Below are positions 1 to 10,710 of a DNA stretch of 64,000 bases, piece by piece; position 1 is the stretch's first letter, and each line of letters opens with the position of its first letter. The position numbers and the translations under genes were made by a program. The DNA comes from Tillus elongatus. Lineage: Eukaryota > Arthropoda > Insecta > Coleoptera > Cleridae. The notes beneath the pieces were generated by a model, which saw nothing but the letters and a program-made list of their open reading frames with translations, had not been told where the DNA came from and searched no databases. The stretch spans positions 126,206,723 through 126,270,722 of the forward strand of contig OZ023269.1 of NCBI GenBank assembly GCA_964006375.1, written 5' to 3'.

Positions 1-800
1 GTGATACAACATCCTGTCTAACGGGAAAGGGATTGTGACACGAAAACCATTCCATGAATTTCTTAGTGTATGTTTCGTCTCGTGCTATTCGTGATGCTCG
101 GGCATCTACATGCTGTTCTGTAGTGGCAAATGACACTTGGCAAAATCTTTCAATTTGTTATGTCACATCCATGATAGTAGTCATTGCAAGTATCAATTTC
201 GTGAGAGATGATCTGTGATCTCCCGCCCGTATGTAAGACCACCAGTACTCTTCATAGATTGCATAAATGTCTGTTCGATAACCATATCCGTCCATACTTC
301 TGACCAAATTTATCAAACCGTTTAATTGTGAAATAGCTATTGGAGACAAATTGTTGATACTCATGTGGAGATAGTTTGGATTTATTATCGAACATATCTT
401 GAAGGTATAACTGGGAATATTTTGCATACAAGAAATGTCCACTTGAATGAAAATAGGGCAACATTTTCTGGACGCATTGAAGATGTAAATGCCAGTCCCC
501 ACTTCTCTCGGCCTGGATGAATGGTTTGAGAAGAGTTACCATGTGGAAATACTGTACCCAAAGTTTTGCTGTCGGTCCGTTTCTATTTACTTCAAGTAAC
601 TTTTCCGAGAAACGGTCTGCAATGGTTCCCTGCATTGATTTTATTCCGGCAGTCCTGATCTCCATCAGTTTCTTGTGAAGTTGGATCTGTAATCTCAAAA
701 AAAATAGGTTTTCTGCCACTTTTTCTTCTTTATGGGTTATGTCCAATAGGGCGGGAAAAGTGGCACTGTACTGCAGATTTACCTTGCAAAAGGTGAAGTT
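1..800 (-). pseudogene. Degenerate copy of an uncharacterised arthropod protein family (family B), running off the left edge
   Basis: Three reading frames have to be followed on the minus strand. From about 800 to 300 the frame gives CVQKMLPYFHSSGHFLYAK and then LYLQDM. Near 295 it shifts to a frame giving WTDMVIEQTFMQSMKSTGGL. From about 172 to the window edge another frame gives TTEQHVDARASRIARD followed by an HNPFP motif. I recognise this motif order (YAK, YLQDM, IEQ, GGL, EQHVDAR, HNPFP) from proteins annotated only as uncharacterised in arthropods and molluscs; no function is known to me. At least two frameshifts and in-frame stops make it a pseudogene. It follows family A on the same strand at about 200 bp, so both may belong to one element. 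The C-terminus lies outside the window. Confidence 0.6.
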
Positions 801-989
801 TCTAGGACAATATTTTCAGGTGCCCTTAGACACTCAAAATTTCAGTAATTAACGTAATGTCATAAATTTATAAACTTGCAGCTCTTCGCTTGTTTCTTGG
901 TAAAAGAACCCAGAGCTCACCACGAGGAGGTGGCTGCAAGTCGAGCTCCACCCGCCCACCCACTTCCTCAAGTTACAAATCCATAGGTC

Positions 990-3166
990 GGCCTTGAAAT
1001 AATCGCTCTTACTCTCAAATTTAGGTAATATTTGACACCCATAAATACGATTCCTAATAAAACCATCTCGTGCATCAGACCACAAACTGCTAACGACGCT
1101 TCCGTTACAAGTTTTACGCAACGTTCGACAGCTTGGGTGTGACATGGTAGTTTAAAAATATCGATTTCCTCGGGGATTTCAGCAATCATTTCCCTCAGGT
1201 CTTCTGTAAAAAATTGTCGTGTAATTGGAGGCTCTGTTACAACTACTGCTTGCCAATGTATTAATTCAGTGTAATCTGTAGCTTCGAAATTAATATTAGG
1301 TACTTTAAATTTTCTTACATTAGCTTGAGGGTGGTTTGTTCTACATTTTAAGAAACGTCGCAAACCTAGTTCCCTAATGTGCAAACGTTTGTCTTTAAGG
1401 ATACATAAAAGGATGTTTTCTGGGTGTGAGAAATAGCCGATAACCTGAATAATTTTGCCAGCAATCTGCCTAGGTATCGAGATCTCTGAATTAAATTAAA
1501 TAAATGCAGCGAACCGTACTTCATATCTGGTTTTAGCTTAATAGAAAACCAGATTATTACATACACTTTTAATATATAGGTTGTTAAAATTTTCAATTCT
1601 TTAGATGGATTTATAGTTCCAATGTATAAGCGCAGAATTCTGTTGGCAGTTGTCAGCCATCTTGAATGTGCCAACTTTCCAGGTTGCTTCTGAGCTAAAC
1701 CTTCTGAAATAACGCCATTTGATATTGCAACACTTATCTCTAAAAATATTTCTGGTCAGTGCTTAAAATGTTTGGATCTACTTCTGGAACTACTACGTTA
1801 ATCTTTTTGAATGAAACAATTGGTAGTTCTTCGCAAGATTGCAGCTGCGTGCCAATTACTTCAATATATTTAGTTGGCCCAGTTGTTTCTCCATCCAAGT
1901 TTAATTAGGTGGCAAAGTGGTAATTTATTACCGTGCAGCAGGCAAATTATCCACTGTAAGGATTTTCCAGTTTCCACTTCTAGATAACGAATAATTCCGT
2001 TGTGAATTCCCGTATTGACAGCTGTTACATCACATACTATTGCGACTAAGTGAGACAAGTCCATTTGCTTTTGGAAAAATTGAAGCATACTTGTTGTAAT
2101 GTTTTTAGCTGTACCTGAGGAAGCTTCAAAATGGCCAAAATATTTTGAACCTGGTTCTGAAATGAGTGCAATGTGCTCTTCGACAATTGTTTTTCGATGG
2201 AAAGTGTTTCCTTCTTTTGTTTGAACTAGAGTCTTATCCTTCCTGCCGTCGAAATATATAGCATAAAAAGGGTTATTATCAACATTGTGTTGTTTCTTTA
2301 TTGGTTTTCGTGCTCACTTACGTTCTTGTCTAATTTTGCTTCTATCGACTATTTTACTTTTTTCTTCTCTTGAAATTAGTCCAACATCTTTTAGGACGGC
2401 GTTAGCTATTATCGCAATTGACCTGTCTGAAACCCCCGTACGATCACAGGCTTGGGGTAAGCTTGGTAGAGTTAATATCATCTGCGAAGTGCCTGGAATT
2501 GCCTGACAGGTTCTGACATTATCAACTTTATTAGCAAAATCTGGGCCATCTTTGGTTTTATTTAGATCGTCTAGGTTGTGATCTTCTTCATCTTCAGGTA
2601 TTAAAAATGTATTTGGTCCAGAAATCCCAGTTTCTGTTATGATAATACCAGGTTTCGTTACTGTTTCGGTTCGCTTTCTTTCTAGAGAACGTTCAATTTT
2701 TGTTGTAATAACATCAACCGAACCAATAACCATTTTTCTGACAGTTATTTGATCTGCTAAAAACCCTCTTTCCCTGAAGGGTACTTTTATTTTGCACTTG
2801 CATAACAAAAAATCAACACATTTAGAAGTTGAAATGTCAAAAAGCCTACCTTCTGCAGTCTAAACTATGCTATTTTGGTTAAGAGCACTTCACTATTCCT
2901 TGACTTTATAGGTGTTTTTTATCTTTCGGACTTTCTCATGATAACTTCTGATTAGGATTTCGCCCATATTACTTTAATTTCAGCTAGTTTAATTGTCGAT
3001 ATATGTGTCAATGTGGGCTCTGCTTTATTTTGCAAAGCATCCAATAAGGCCTGCGTATAAATAGATAGTTTTTCATAACGTCCGCGTATGTCGGTAGCAC
3101 ACTGTTTTTAAATTTGGACGGAGCTCCAAACACAGGACCCTTAACGTCTTTCCTCGTTTTTGGCAT
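990..3166 (-). pseudogene. Degenerate RNase H-fold-like transposase-type gene (uncharacterised family A)
   Basis: The ATG at 3166 begins MPKTRKDVKGPVFGAPSKF and is followed by LPTYADVMKNYLFIR. The frame shifts near 3047 (continuing LLDALQNKAEPTLT), reaches FLADQITVRKMVIGSVD near 2770, and passes an in-frame TGA near 2315. It is then open over YFDGRKDKTLVQTKEG, EPGSKYFGHFEASSG and AIVCDVTAVNTG (about 2310-1990), later over LAHSRWLTTANRILRLY (about 1680-1620), over HIRELGLRRFLK, and finally DARDGFIRNRI (about 1080). I recognise the family as a multicopy uncharacterised protein of insects. The spacing of Asp in YFDG, Asp in VCD.T.VN and a late RWL motif recalls hAT-like RNase H-fold transposases (D, CDNA.N, RW); that link is inference. 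At least three frameshifts and several stops make it dead. No intron is needed to explain the breaks. Confidence 0.6.
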
Positions 3167-3840
3167 GTTATTACCACTTCCACAACGTAAAAAAAATATT
3201 ATTTTTGATATCGTCAAGTATAGTTCTAAACAACTGATAGTAATAAAACTAACAAAACACACACGTACAAGCTAAAACCTGTCGTAGAGCTGACCAAATG
3301 TTGCCTAGACGAGCCTTTCATGAATGCGCCCGAGAGCGCCGATTTTAAAGTGGTGGGGGCACCGCTAAACAACAAGCGATCGCCTTCAAATTTTATAGGG
3401 GTTATTAACCCGTTACTACACCATTTTTCCGCATACAGGAGTTTAAAATTTTAAAAGTTGATATTTTCGCTCCACCCTAATGTCCAATGTATGTAATATT
3501 CGCTAGAGCCAAGTGTGCCAATTTATGCCCTCTTAACGCCCTCGCGTATGCATGCACCAAAAGTAATATATAGCAAGTAAAAAAATCGAATTTAGCTGAG
3601 TTACGAAAAATTATCCAAATTTACGGCTAAATGTCTTCGTACCGGTAAGTTTTACGGTAAAGTTTGTAATGACCTTTTTTATTTAAAATTTAATGGGGAT
3701 TAATTTTGCTAATAAATATGTTCATTGAAAAGTTAATATTTTAGGAAATATTCGCGTAAAACTAAATTTTGACGCCATTTTCCCAATGTGGCGGCTAACG
3801 CCGACCTTGCTCGAGGAGGCAAACTTAGTGTATCTATAGC
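3167..3840. other. Non-coding flank, no recognised feature
   Basis: This is the stretch 5' of the family A pseudogene. It has a short G-rich patch near 3350 (GTGGTGGGGGCACC); a similar patch in opposite orientation occurs near 35585. I see no coding frame, RNA gene or clear terminal repeat. Confidence 0.4.
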
Positions 3841-4046
3841 GCCTCCGTGGCCGTGCGGGAAAATCGATTCAGACTTTCCAATACGGACTCGGGGGACGAC
3901 GGTTCGAGACTCGACGACGGCGGATGATTTTTCAAATCACTGTCGTCGTTGAGATCGAGCTCAAGGTGGAGGGTAGGTTAGTTTAGATGAGCAAAAAGGG
4001 TCAGCAATGGCCTAATTGCCAGTAAGCATCTTACCTTTTTAGTATA
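3841..4046 (+). repeat. tRNA-derived SINE-like sequence
   Basis: An A-box-like TGGCCGTGCGG (3848-3858) is followed about 42 bases later by a good B box, GGTTCGAGACT (3901-3911), the arrangement of an internal RNA polymerase III promoter. The spacing suits a long-variable-arm (Ser/Leu type) tRNA ancestor, but the acceptor ends do not pair, so this is not a functional tRNA. The unrelated tail runs to the start of the solo LTR at 4048. Confidence 0.5.
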
Positions 4047-4047
4047 T

Positions 4048-4349
4048 TGTCACAACGAACACTCTGGAATAGACCAGAGGTGACAGGTGTAGAATAGTTT
4101 AGAATAGTGTGGAACGTCTAGAATCTCTATAGATAAGTATAAATAGACGAGTGGTGCACAGAATAAGTTAGTTCAGTATCGAATAAAGTGGTGTGAAAAT
4201 GATCATAGAGTATAAAGCGAGTTAACAATAAGTGTTGGTATATAGGAAGCGATCATAGAAGGCGATAGTCGAATATAGTTCTATGGACATTTAATAATAG
4301 TAAGAAGAGATATATTTTAGTTGGCACTGGTGTTGGAAAGTAGTTGGTA
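4048..4349 (+). mobile_element. Solo LTR, 5' segment (split by a nested element)
   Basis: The LTR opens TGTCACAACG and carries a TATA box in GTATAAATAGACG near 4137, then AGTTCAGT near 4171 and AATAAAG near 4183, the usual U3-R order of an insect LTR. It is interrupted at 4350 and resumes at 6364. The four bases before it (ATAT, 4044-4047) match those after the far end (6435-6438), as expected for a 4-bp target duplication of a Gypsy-type element. Summed LTR length is about 370 bp. No second LTR or internal region is seen, so it is probably a solo LTR. Confidence 0.5.
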
Positions 4350-6363
4350 CCCAAGCAACATTTAAAGTCAAATTGACGTAAAATCGCCCTACCAATAGGT
4401 CGGCGACCAAATCACCACAGGTCATTTTCAAGTAAAATTTAAGTGTATATTACCAAGGTGGGGAATAAAGTCAAAGTAATATGGAAGTCGATAATAGGTC
4501 CAGCAAGGCGTTTCGACCAAGGCGTTTTAGTTATATTTAGGGCATTTTCATTCAACATTTGGCCAATGGACGTAATATATTGGTAAATATGAGCTACGCT
4601 TTACTTCATCTAGGCGCCGAGTGCCGTGACGTTCTTAACAACAAACTACGCATGTGACATTATCCGGTTCTGCAGGATCTGTGGTTATGTATGTATAAAC
4701 AAACAGTGGAGTAGTAGAGATATTGTCCATCTTTGTCAAACAATGACATCTTGAATGATCAAAGAACTTCAAATATTTGCAACAATGATAAAGGTGATTC
4801 GCACTGTATAAAGACAAAACCCACTGCGGTTATGTTTTTTTCAGTTAACATGATGATGATACTTCGATAAAATTCGAGCGCCCGTATAAAAGATAAAATT
4901 AGTGAAAATAAAAAATTATTCAAAATTCTTGAAATTCTGATTTTGGAGGATTGGTGATGTAAACAACACAAAACTATCTTGTCGTCATGGTATACAATCA
5001 TTATTTAATGTTTTTATCGAACTAAAATTTGATTACACTATATTTAACAAAAAATTATTTTTTATTTTCCAATACAATCAAGATGGATACCGCAAAATCA
5101 ATTTAATATGGCTGCCCTTCTAACATTACTGACCTGAAAGTTAATTTTGCCCTATTTTTTTACCTACAAGTGACAATTCCTAATGATAGGGCAACTAACC
5201 AAACTTTGAAGGCGTTTGGTCCTATTATGGGAATTTCAACTATATGGTAAACGAATTTTGTTTGAATTTATTAGAAATGAAACATTTTCGTGTATAGAAA
5301 TATATATATTACTTATATCCGTGTACAGCGGAGAGACATATAGGAATGATTATACAGCGCTTTTGGTCTTTTAGGCATAATGTATAGACATTAATAGAAA
5401 ATAGAAACAAAATAAAATAAGTAAATAAACATAAACATGACAGCTGACCATGTTGCCACTGCTTCACTCCATTTGGCATGAAAAGGGATGTATTATATTG
5501 AAAAGGGAAACGTGCTGATTTGATGTAAGCCACTTTGAATGATCAGCATCTATCACTATTTTTCTGTGAGCATTCTTTACTACTCTTAATAGTTTGTAGT
5601 ATGTCTGTAAACTTTTATTGGTTTCAAAGGGGCATTGTAACACAATATTTGTTACTGGTGCACGCACATTAACAACAAGAATAAACTTTTATTGATGAAG
5701 TTTATCAACTGACACACCTTTAAGATTCACAAACTGCTGTACTTTGAACTTTGAGGACAATTTTTATTTCAAGTCAGATTTTATGGGTATTTTCAACTTG
5801 AAGGTAGGCAATTTGTCTTGGAAGACCATTTCTGCAGTAATTATGACTTTATAGCCGATCAGAAAGCCATTTTAGGTTAGCTCAGTGCCTAAAATATTTT
5901 CTGTGCTGTATTGCAATGAAGTTGGTAATATATATGTAAGCTGGACTTCATAAGAAGACCACCAATTTACTATACCACAGAGACATATTGCAGGTTAATA
6001 TTAGGTAATAAATTACCTTAAAGTAGGTATTTCAGGTATCTGGGCTTAGTGGCCGATTTTCAGTCCAATGTAGGACACACTTCGACCTAAAAATTACCAA
6101 CTCTGGAATTGAAACACAAAAGTATATTCAAGTATATTTTATGAGTAAAATTAAACCAATTTTTTCCCAATTTAGTTACTTGTAAGTTACTGAGTTTGGA
6201 GTAATTTTAATAGTCAAAAATAAGCTATTTCGGAGCCGCGTTTCCAAATTTGTAGTCATTATGACAATTAAGGCAACATTTTGGTTAATTATTACTAAAT
6301 TACAGTTTGGTTAGGTTATTTGGACTCGAGTACTGGTTAACATGCCTTAATTTGTTGCTTGGG
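4350..6363. mobile_element. DNA transposon nested in the solo LTR, TIR CCCAAGCAACA, TA duplication
   Basis: The left end CCCAAGCAACA (4350-4360) is the exact reverse complement of TGTTGCTTGGG (6353-6363), and both ends are flanked by TA (4348-4349 and 6364-6365). Removing the 2,014-bp segment joins the two halves of an LTR-like sequence. The interior is A+T-rich with no open frame that I recognise; a minus-strand frame at 5667-5464 has no family I can name. TA duplication suggests a Tc1/mariner-like or related non-autonomous element. TIRs are short, so the superfamily is uncertain. Confidence 0.5.
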
Positions 6364-6434
6364 TAATAATAAATTAGTAGTTTGAAACGCTGTGTTTGTT
6401 AGTAAACAAATCCAGAACCCCGTAGAACGTAACA
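6364..6434 (+). mobile_element. Solo LTR, 3' segment
   Basis: This is the continuation of the LTR begun at 4048, starting with the TA duplicated by the nested transposon and ending CGTAGAACGTAACA. The terminal ACA pairs with the 5' TGT, and the following ATAT matches the bases before 4048. Confidence 0.45.
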
Positions 6435-7139
6435 ATATCTATCATTAGATGAAAATAAAGAGATTAAATGAATTTACAGATTTCCTGGAATTATTTCCTT
6501 ATTTAACTGATTTCCGCCTGGCCTAATATATATTTACGATATCACAAATAAAGTCCGCACTTTTCTCTGTGCTTTTGATTAGAGCAAGCAAGAATAGCGA
6601 TCGCGTTATTTTAGCATTACAGTGCACATAACCCTGTAGTATCGATTTCCTTGACATTCCTCCAGGAACAACTAAACAGCAACTGATAGTTAAAATCGCA
6701 CTAGTCCATTAGCATTTCACGACCGTCTGACTCGTGTGCTCTGGAATAAATATCTCGGCATTAGAAGAGAAGAAGGCATTGTTACTGGACTTATCTTCTT
6801 GTTTAATTAATTGTATTATTGCAGATTTGGTCTCGGTGCTTAAACGTGCTCCGGCATTTGACAAAGGGGTCACCACACTTCACTTCAACAGCAATAAATA
6901 TTGTGTGCACTCCATAATGTCGCTTCTTGTATGCCAAAAAGCCATTACCGTAATTTCAGTTTATTTATGGTTTCCTAAAGGTTTGAAGCTAGTTTTGAAA
7001 ATACATAAAAATCAAGTACAAAAACATGTCTTATCATCGTTTCATATTTACTTCATATTATTTCTATTCCCTACTACATAATGTTCCGTGTTCCAGCAAT
7101 TTTAAAAATCACTACGTTTTGTGTAGCACGCAAATCTTA
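6435..7139. other. A+T-rich sequence without recognised content
   Basis: A 115-codon open frame at 6734-7081 (plus) has no recognisable family, no repeat support and low-complexity hydrophobic composition at its end. I treat it as chance. No RNA gene or terminal repeat is seen. Confidence 0.4.
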
Positions 7140-7144
7140 GTTAT

Positions 7145-7417
7145 TGTTGTTCAACAAGTTTACTGGAAATTGGGGTATTATTGAAACCACTAGAGACACT
7201 TTATCTTGCTATATTTAAATCGACATTAATTACTTACTACTTATTACATACTACAAAGTTGCACGTTGCACTTACTCACTATTTTCTATTATCCTAATTG
7301 TTATTTTCCAGTGGTCTTCTTCTTCTCTTGACGAGATATCAGGCCTACTAAAATCAAGACTTCAGCCAGATTACAAATGACTAATACAAACTGGAACAAT
7401 TTCATTGTATTACAACA
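7145..7417 (-). repeat. 3' LTR of the copia element
   Basis: This is the partner of the LTR at 8718-8990. On the minus strand it is preceded by the polypurine tract GAAGAGGGG (plus 7418-7426), the expected primer for plus-strand synthesis. Confidence 0.9.
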
Positions 7418-7507
7418 CCCCTCTTCAATGAAATTATTTCCCAATATAAAATATCAAACATTCTTGAGTACACAGCTTACATAAGAAAATAACATCTAAC
7501 AGATACC

Positions 7508-8234
7508 TTAACTTAAACCTAACATCTTACTGAATTTCTCAAATTTAACTCTAGATAAGGGTTTTGTTAATATGTCTGCAATTTGATCATCTGTTTTAAT
7601 TTTCACAATTTTAATCTATTATTTATCTTATTTTCTTTAATGAAGCTAAACTTTATGTCAATGTGTTTCAATCTACGATTATTTTTTGGACTATTGGCAA
7701 TTCTTATTTTTAGTAAATACTAACTTTAACCCTAAAGTACCTTTAACATATCTTAGAATTCTTTTCAAGGCTACTAATACATTTTTATTTGTTTTGTCCT
7801 GAAATCTGCTTAAGATTGTGACGCCTTCACATAAATCTGGCCTTGTTCCTGAGACAGCATACATTAAGCTACCAACTATTTGTCTACAAAGTTTTATCAA
7901 ATTTTCATCTGAGCTTCCCTTTCTTAATATTTTAAAGTCAAAATTTGGGTCCAAAGGAGTACTAATATCATTACAATCTGACATTTGAAACCTATTTAAA
8001 ACTCGCTTTAAGTAACTTTCTTGACTTAAGTCCATAGTCCCCCGATCCAAATTTTGCCTCACACTTATCCCTAAATACTTTTCCTTGCCTCCTTGCTATT
8101 GCCCTTATTTCTCCCTCTCTATCTATCAATTCACACTTGTTTTTGTCAGAGTGCATTTGAAAACCCTTATCTAATGTTGTACTTAATGAAAAAAGGTTTA
8201 CTGCTAGCTCTTGTACAAATAATACTTTAAGCAA
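7508..8234 (-). pseudogene. pol: copia pol remnants: GAG-pre-integrase scrap joined to RT and RNase H ends
   Basis: From 8234 to about 8110 the frame reads LFVQELAVNLFSLS, the GAG-pre-integrase motif. Around 8095 it joins, with a frame change, KYLGISVRQNLDRGTMDLS and later ISTPLDPNFDF, GSLMYAVSGTRPDL and RILRYVKGTLGLKL, the RT/RNase H connection of copia Pol. Stops near 7660-7630 interrupt RNase H, but the C-terminus KTDDQIADILTKPLSRVKFE is still readable, ending at TAA 7510-7508. Integrase core and the catalytic RT half are missing. Confidence 0.85.
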
Positions 8235-8559
8235 AAAATCTCTGAGTTAATAAATGGACACTCACCGGCGACTGGTGTTCATATATATTTTTGAGCTTTG
8301 TCCACATTTCTGCTGAAGATTTGCATGATAAAATATGTATTATAACTTTTTCATTTAACCTGGACACAATAATTTCTTGAGCTTTTGCGTCCTTATTGTC
8401 CCATTCTACGGTACTGGCCGGGGGTATTAGTCTCACTATAGTGCCTTCTACAATCCCAAAGTAGCCCTTTGATCTCAATGCTATCTGCACTTGGAATTTC
8501 CATATAATCTAATTCTCTCCACTCAACTTAGCAATTTGTAAATTTTCTTGTTCTGCCAT
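8235..8559 (-). pseudogene. gag: copia gag fragment with an early stop
   Basis: The ATG at 8559 starts MAEQENLQIAKLSGEN, then codon 17 is TAG (8511-8509); the same frame continues IIWKFQVQIALRSKG and ends near SVHLLTQRFF at about 8240. This is the N-terminal Gag region of copia elements (UBN2-type family). The frame then joins a different pol segment, so most of gag including the zinc knuckle is deleted. The TAG stop and the deletion inactivate it. Confidence 0.8.
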
Positions 8560-8700
8560 GTCTCTAGTTTTCCTTCAAACCTCAATACTTGAGTATTAAC
8601 ACCTTCTACCTTCGCACAGCCCTACACAAAGACTTCTACAGTCCCGCCAATTTTCAGATAACCGACGCTCACTTTTTCGCGACTACTTTCGTTTTCAGCG

Positions 8701-8717
8701 GGTATGGGCTCATAACC
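8701..8717 (-). other. Primer-binding site of the copia element
   Basis: Directly after the 5' LTR the minus strand reads GGTTATGAGCCCATACC. This resembles the GGTTATGGGCCC-type PBS of Drosophila copia, which pairs with an internal half of initiator tRNA-Met. One mismatch lies in the core (A for G). Confidence 0.7.
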
Positions 8718-8990
8718 TGTTGTTCGACAAGTTTACTGGAAATTGGGGTATTATTGAAACCACTAGAGACACTTTATCTTGCTATATTTAAATCGACATT
8801 AATTACTTACTACTTATTACATACTACAAAGTTGCACGTTGCACTTACTCACTATTTTCTATTATCCTAATTGTCATTTTCCAGTGGTCTTCTTCTTCTC
8901 TTGACGAAATATCAGGCCTACTAAAGTCAAGACTTCAGCCAGATTACAAATGACTAATACAAACTGGAACAATTTCATTGTTTTACAACA
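8718..8990 (-). repeat. 5' LTR of the copia element
   Basis: The repeat starts TGTTGTTCGAC and ends TTTTACAACA in plus-strand reading. It differs from the other LTR at five sites. The GTTAT duplication follows at 8991. Confidence 0.9.
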
Positions 8991-8995
8991 GTTAT

Positions 8996-9449
<454 letters not shown>

Positions 9450-9482
9450 GTGATTGTCTGAATGTATCGGTCACATATGTTT

Positions 9483-9710
9483 AGAACCTCGGTGGTTCAG
9501 TGGTAAGAACGTGTACCTCTGAACCAAAGGGTACTGGGTTCGATCGCAGGGTACTCCTTTCACTTTTTCAGTACATACTGTACAATTGACATCAACCGAG
9601 GTTGTGGCATTGTATTTGAGCAAGTTGAATGTCTGCACGTTCCGCCTTTTGGAGGGGGCGTAAAACCGTCGGTCCCGTGTCCATGCGATGTTAACACGTT
9701 AAATATCCCT
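9483..9710 (+). repeat. tRNA-derived SINE
   Basis: An A box TGGTTCAGTGG (9494-9504) and a B box GGTTCGATCGC (9538-9548) sit in a tRNA-like frame of about 70 nt. The body downstream (GTAAAACCGTCGGTCCCGTG and on) is unrelated to tRNA. It lies between two LINE fragments. Confidence 0.6.
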
Positions 9711-9931
9711 ACCCTCCTTACAGAAAGGTATTTTTTAGTAACCATGATGTTATTTGTTTGTGTGAGACTTGGTTGACCAATGATGTGTATCAGCTGCCCG
9801 CCTACCTGAACATATTTAGTTCCGTACATTCTGCCGCAATCAAACACAGAGACAAGGGTAGGGCTAGTGGTGGCTTGCTTACGCTTGTCCGCCAAGATTT
9901 CAAATTTAGTATAATTGAAAACAATGAGTAA
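9711..9931 (+). pseudogene. LINE endonuclease-domain fragment
   Basis: The frame reads DVICLCETWLTNDVYQLP then AIKHRDKGRASGGLLTLVR and stops at TAA 9929-9931. The E-T-W-L and the GR.SGG motifs are the N-terminal half of the AP-type endonuclease of LINEs. It is truncated at both ends. Confidence 0.65.
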
Positions 9932-10482
9932 ACGCTGTTTGTAAAGTTAAATTTATATATAAAGATAATTATTGGGAACGTGTACCTGAACTCATCCCTA
10001 GATAATCACTATTGTATTTTAGTGAATTTTCTTAAAAAAAATTCACTAATGAGGAGATCTAGACCTTACTAAGTACCAAAATTCAACTTTATACGTTTAT
10101 AGAAAATTGAGTTATTCAAATTTTAAATTTTCTTTGGAAAAAATTTTTTTCTCCAAAAATTACAAAGTTAATTTAATAAAATTTGGTGGATATCTTGCCG
10201 TAGGAAAGAGCTTACTACATACCATAATTAAACTTTCTAAGTTTATAGAAAACTGAGTTATTCAAATTTGAAGCATTTAATAAAAATTCACTACCATAAC
10301 GTACTTGCTGCGTCCAGAGTTTTTTCAATTGCCGTTGATAAGGAGCTAGAGGGAGATATTGGGCAAGTTGATGAGATTGAGTAAAGATTGTAACTTGTGA
10401 TGAGCACTGATAAGTAGAATTTGTAGAACCCAATTCATCACAATACATTTTAAATACATTTTTCAGACTTGACGATCGATTT
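9932..10482. repeat. Fragments of the mosaic repeat and a foldback MITE
   Basis: A hairpin module (10018-10046) is followed by a diverged terminal module whose end CTTGCTGCGTCCAGAG lies at 10294-10309. Bases about 10385-10470 match part of the foldback MITE found twice in the large palindrome (GATGAGCACTGATAAG). No coding content. Confidence 0.5.
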
Positions 10483-10612
10483 TAGTGAATTTTCTTAAAA
10501 AAAATTCACTAATGAGGAGATCCCGACTTTTGAATTTTGAAAAAATTTCTTCAAATGAGCGCTAATTAGGCCCCCCAGAAAACATATCCGGGGTCAGTTT
10601 CAATTTTTATAT

Positions 10613-10710
<98 letters not shown>

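Larger units (their letters stand above)
7145..8990 (-). mobile_element. Internally deleted copia (Ty1) LTR retrotransposon with target duplication
   Basis: Two 273-bp LTRs (7145-7417 and 8718-8990) share TG...CA ends and differ at five positions by eye (about 1.8%). The element is flanked by the 5-bp duplication GTTAT (7140-7144 and 8991-8995), typical of copia integrase. On the minus strand the order is 5' LTR, PBS, gag fragment, a protease/GAG-pre-integrase scrap, the RT end and RNase H end, PPT, 3' LTR. Full elements are usually about 4-5 kb, so most of pol is missing; this copy is defective and probably moved in trans. It sits in the 3' tail of a LINE fragment (8996-9449). Confidence 0.9.

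Noticed and set aside
6734..7081. 115-codon plus-strand frame
   Set aside because: No recognisable motif, no splice context and A+T-rich low-complexity end.
9560..9895. 111-codon minus-strand frame
   Set aside because: The plus strand in 9711-9931 carries clear endonuclease motifs; the minus frame is its shadow.
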